DNA of 6,348 nt, taken from assembly GCA_003225595.1 (NCBI GenBank), contig QIAR01000121.1, positions 1-6,348 on the forward strand, in the 5' to 3' direction. A program made the position numbers and the translations under genes. Positions 5,815 to 6,348 of this stretch are shown one piece after another; within the stretch, counting starts at the first letter, position 1; every line of letters starts with the position of its first letter. The notes under the pieces were generated by a model that was given only the letters and a program-made list of their open reading frames with translations, made no database searches and was not told the origin of the DNA. Source of the stretch: Acidobacteriota bacterium (GTDB lineage Bacteria > Acidobacteriota > Terriglobia > Terriglobales > Acidobacteriaceae).

Positions 5815-6097
5815 TCCACGAGCAAACGTACATTCAAGTAGATACAGGGCACGGCTGGCGATATTAGTACATGGAAAGCAGTCGAGCGCAGTGTTATTGG
5901 ATCGCGGATGGATCGCAGGCTTCGGCGGAACGCTCACACCGGCCTGATTTTTGTTCACGCTGAGTCTGGTCCGGAGCCGACCTCAGCCGCATCGCACCGT
6001 TCCCATCCACAGGTCGTGAGCGCAAACGCCTTCCCATGAGAAGGCCGGTAAGTGTCAAGTCTGGTCTTTGGTGCTGTAAGCGCCTCGCCCCACCCCT
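5815..6097. other. non-coding stretch between att fragment and prohibitin-like gene, with terminator-like hairpin
   Basis: No supported gene. GCCTTC/GAAGGC (6028-6033 and 6040-6045) with a 6-base loop lies about 50 bases downstream of the prohibitin-like stop codon and is followed on the minus strand by GTTTGC. It may be a weak terminator for that gene. A second inverted repeat, GCTGAG/CTCAGC (5959-5964 and 5982-5987), is followed by A-rich rather than T-rich sequence on that strand. Confidence 0.35.
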
Positions 6098-6348
6098 CTA
6101 CTGTCCCCCCAGGATTAGCGGCAGCCCGTTCTTGGGGTTGCCAATCACGACCACCTTCGCGTTTGCGCTCTTGGCCAGGTTTTCAGTGGCTTCAATGCCC
6201 TTCCATTCCAAGAGTTGCGGGCTGATGCCCTGGGCCACAATCTGCTGAAAGTCGCGGATGCCAGCCGCCTCGATGCGCTTGCGTTCGGCTTCTTGCTTCT
6301 CCTTTTGCAGGCGGAAGCTCATTGCCAGCGCCTCCTGCTCGGCCTGTT
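6098..6348 (-). CDS. SPFH/prohibitin-family protein, C-terminal 82 codons (5' end off window)
   Basis: The frame is open to the right edge, so the ATG at 6322 is internal and the true start lies outside. The visible part is a charged coiled-coil helix (QAEQEALAMSFRLQKEKQEAERKRIEA) followed by GIRDFQQIVAQGIS, LLEWKGIEATENLAKSANAKVVVIG and a GLPLILGGQ end, the pattern I associate with bacterial prohibitin/stomatin-like (SPFH, band 7) proteins. Such proteins are membrane-anchored at the N-terminus, oligomerise through the coiled coil and organise membrane domains or regulate proteases such as FtsH. The membrane anchor and SPFH domain are not in the window. It is probably a host chromosomal gene flanking the element, but could be cargo, because the neighbouring att site is not a plain host junction. 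Confidence 0.8.
   Translation of the reverse strand, partial: QAEQEALAMSFRLQKEKQEAERKRIEAAGIRDFQQIVAQGISPQLLEWKGIEATENLAKSANAKVVVIGNPKNGLPLILGGQ

Noticed and set aside
5792..5875. Complete tRNA-Asn gene
   Set aside because: Only the 3' terminal 23 bases match; no anticodon arm or D arm and no 5' acceptor strand upstream.
5764..5958. 64-codon minus-strand frame
   Set aside because: It runs through the att core and has no protein-like features or ribosome binding site.
5959..5987. GCTGAG/CTCAGC hairpin as a terminator
   Set aside because: A-rich rather than T-rich sequence follows on the minus strand, and no plus-strand gene leads into it.
1..6348. CRISPR array or insertion sequence
   Set aside because: No regularly spaced repeats beyond the two 12-mers, and no transposase-like frame.

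Overview
The window looks like the early/replication end of a temperate phage, prophage or phage-like integrative element from a Gram-negative-type bacterium. The evidence is a tyrosine integrase beside a tRNA-Asn-derived attachment-site fragment, a PrimPol-helicase replication protein, a likely single-stranded-DNA-binding protein, and a phage-type DNA adenine methylase. All convincing genes lie on the minus strand and are moderately GC-rich. No taxon can be assigned from the sequence alone.

Layout from right to left, which is the direction of transcription. (1) 6098-6348 is the 3' end of an SPFH/prohibitin-family membrane-associated protein that runs off the right edge. (2) 5815-6097 has no supported gene but contains a hairpin that could be a weak terminator. 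(3) 5792-5814 is a 23-base match to my recollection of the 3' end of tRNA-Asn, without the rest of the tRNA, and is the likely att core. (4) 4490-5683 is a complete 397-residue tyrosine recombinase with a full catalytic set, a good ribosome binding site and a strong downstream terminator (4457-4478). (5) 4114-4456 is non-coding and rich in palindromes. (6) 2870-4113 is best read as one broken gene, a D12-class adenine methylase fused to a C-terminal helix-turn-helix. It is interrupted by a one-base insertion near 3708 and a 4-bp tandem duplication at 3189-3198; undoing both gives a continuous protein of about 412 residues. (7) 2618-2869 is mostly non-coding with two perfect short hairpins. (8) 1802-2617 encodes a 271-residue probable ssDNA-binding protein. 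(9) 1669-1797 holds three back-to-back stem-loops. (10) 1-1625 is the N-terminal 541 codons of a PrimPol-helicase that runs off the left edge.

Functionally, the integrase would insert or excise the element at tRNA-Asn. The ssDNA-binding protein and the PrimPol-helicase form a replication module, and the methylase would modify adenines to protect or regulate the element if intact. The most notable unexplained items are the three-hairpin block between the ssDNA-binding and primase genes, the doubly frameshifted methylase-HTH fusion, the overlapping palindromes upstream of it, and an att fragment flanked on both sides by non-tRNA sequence.
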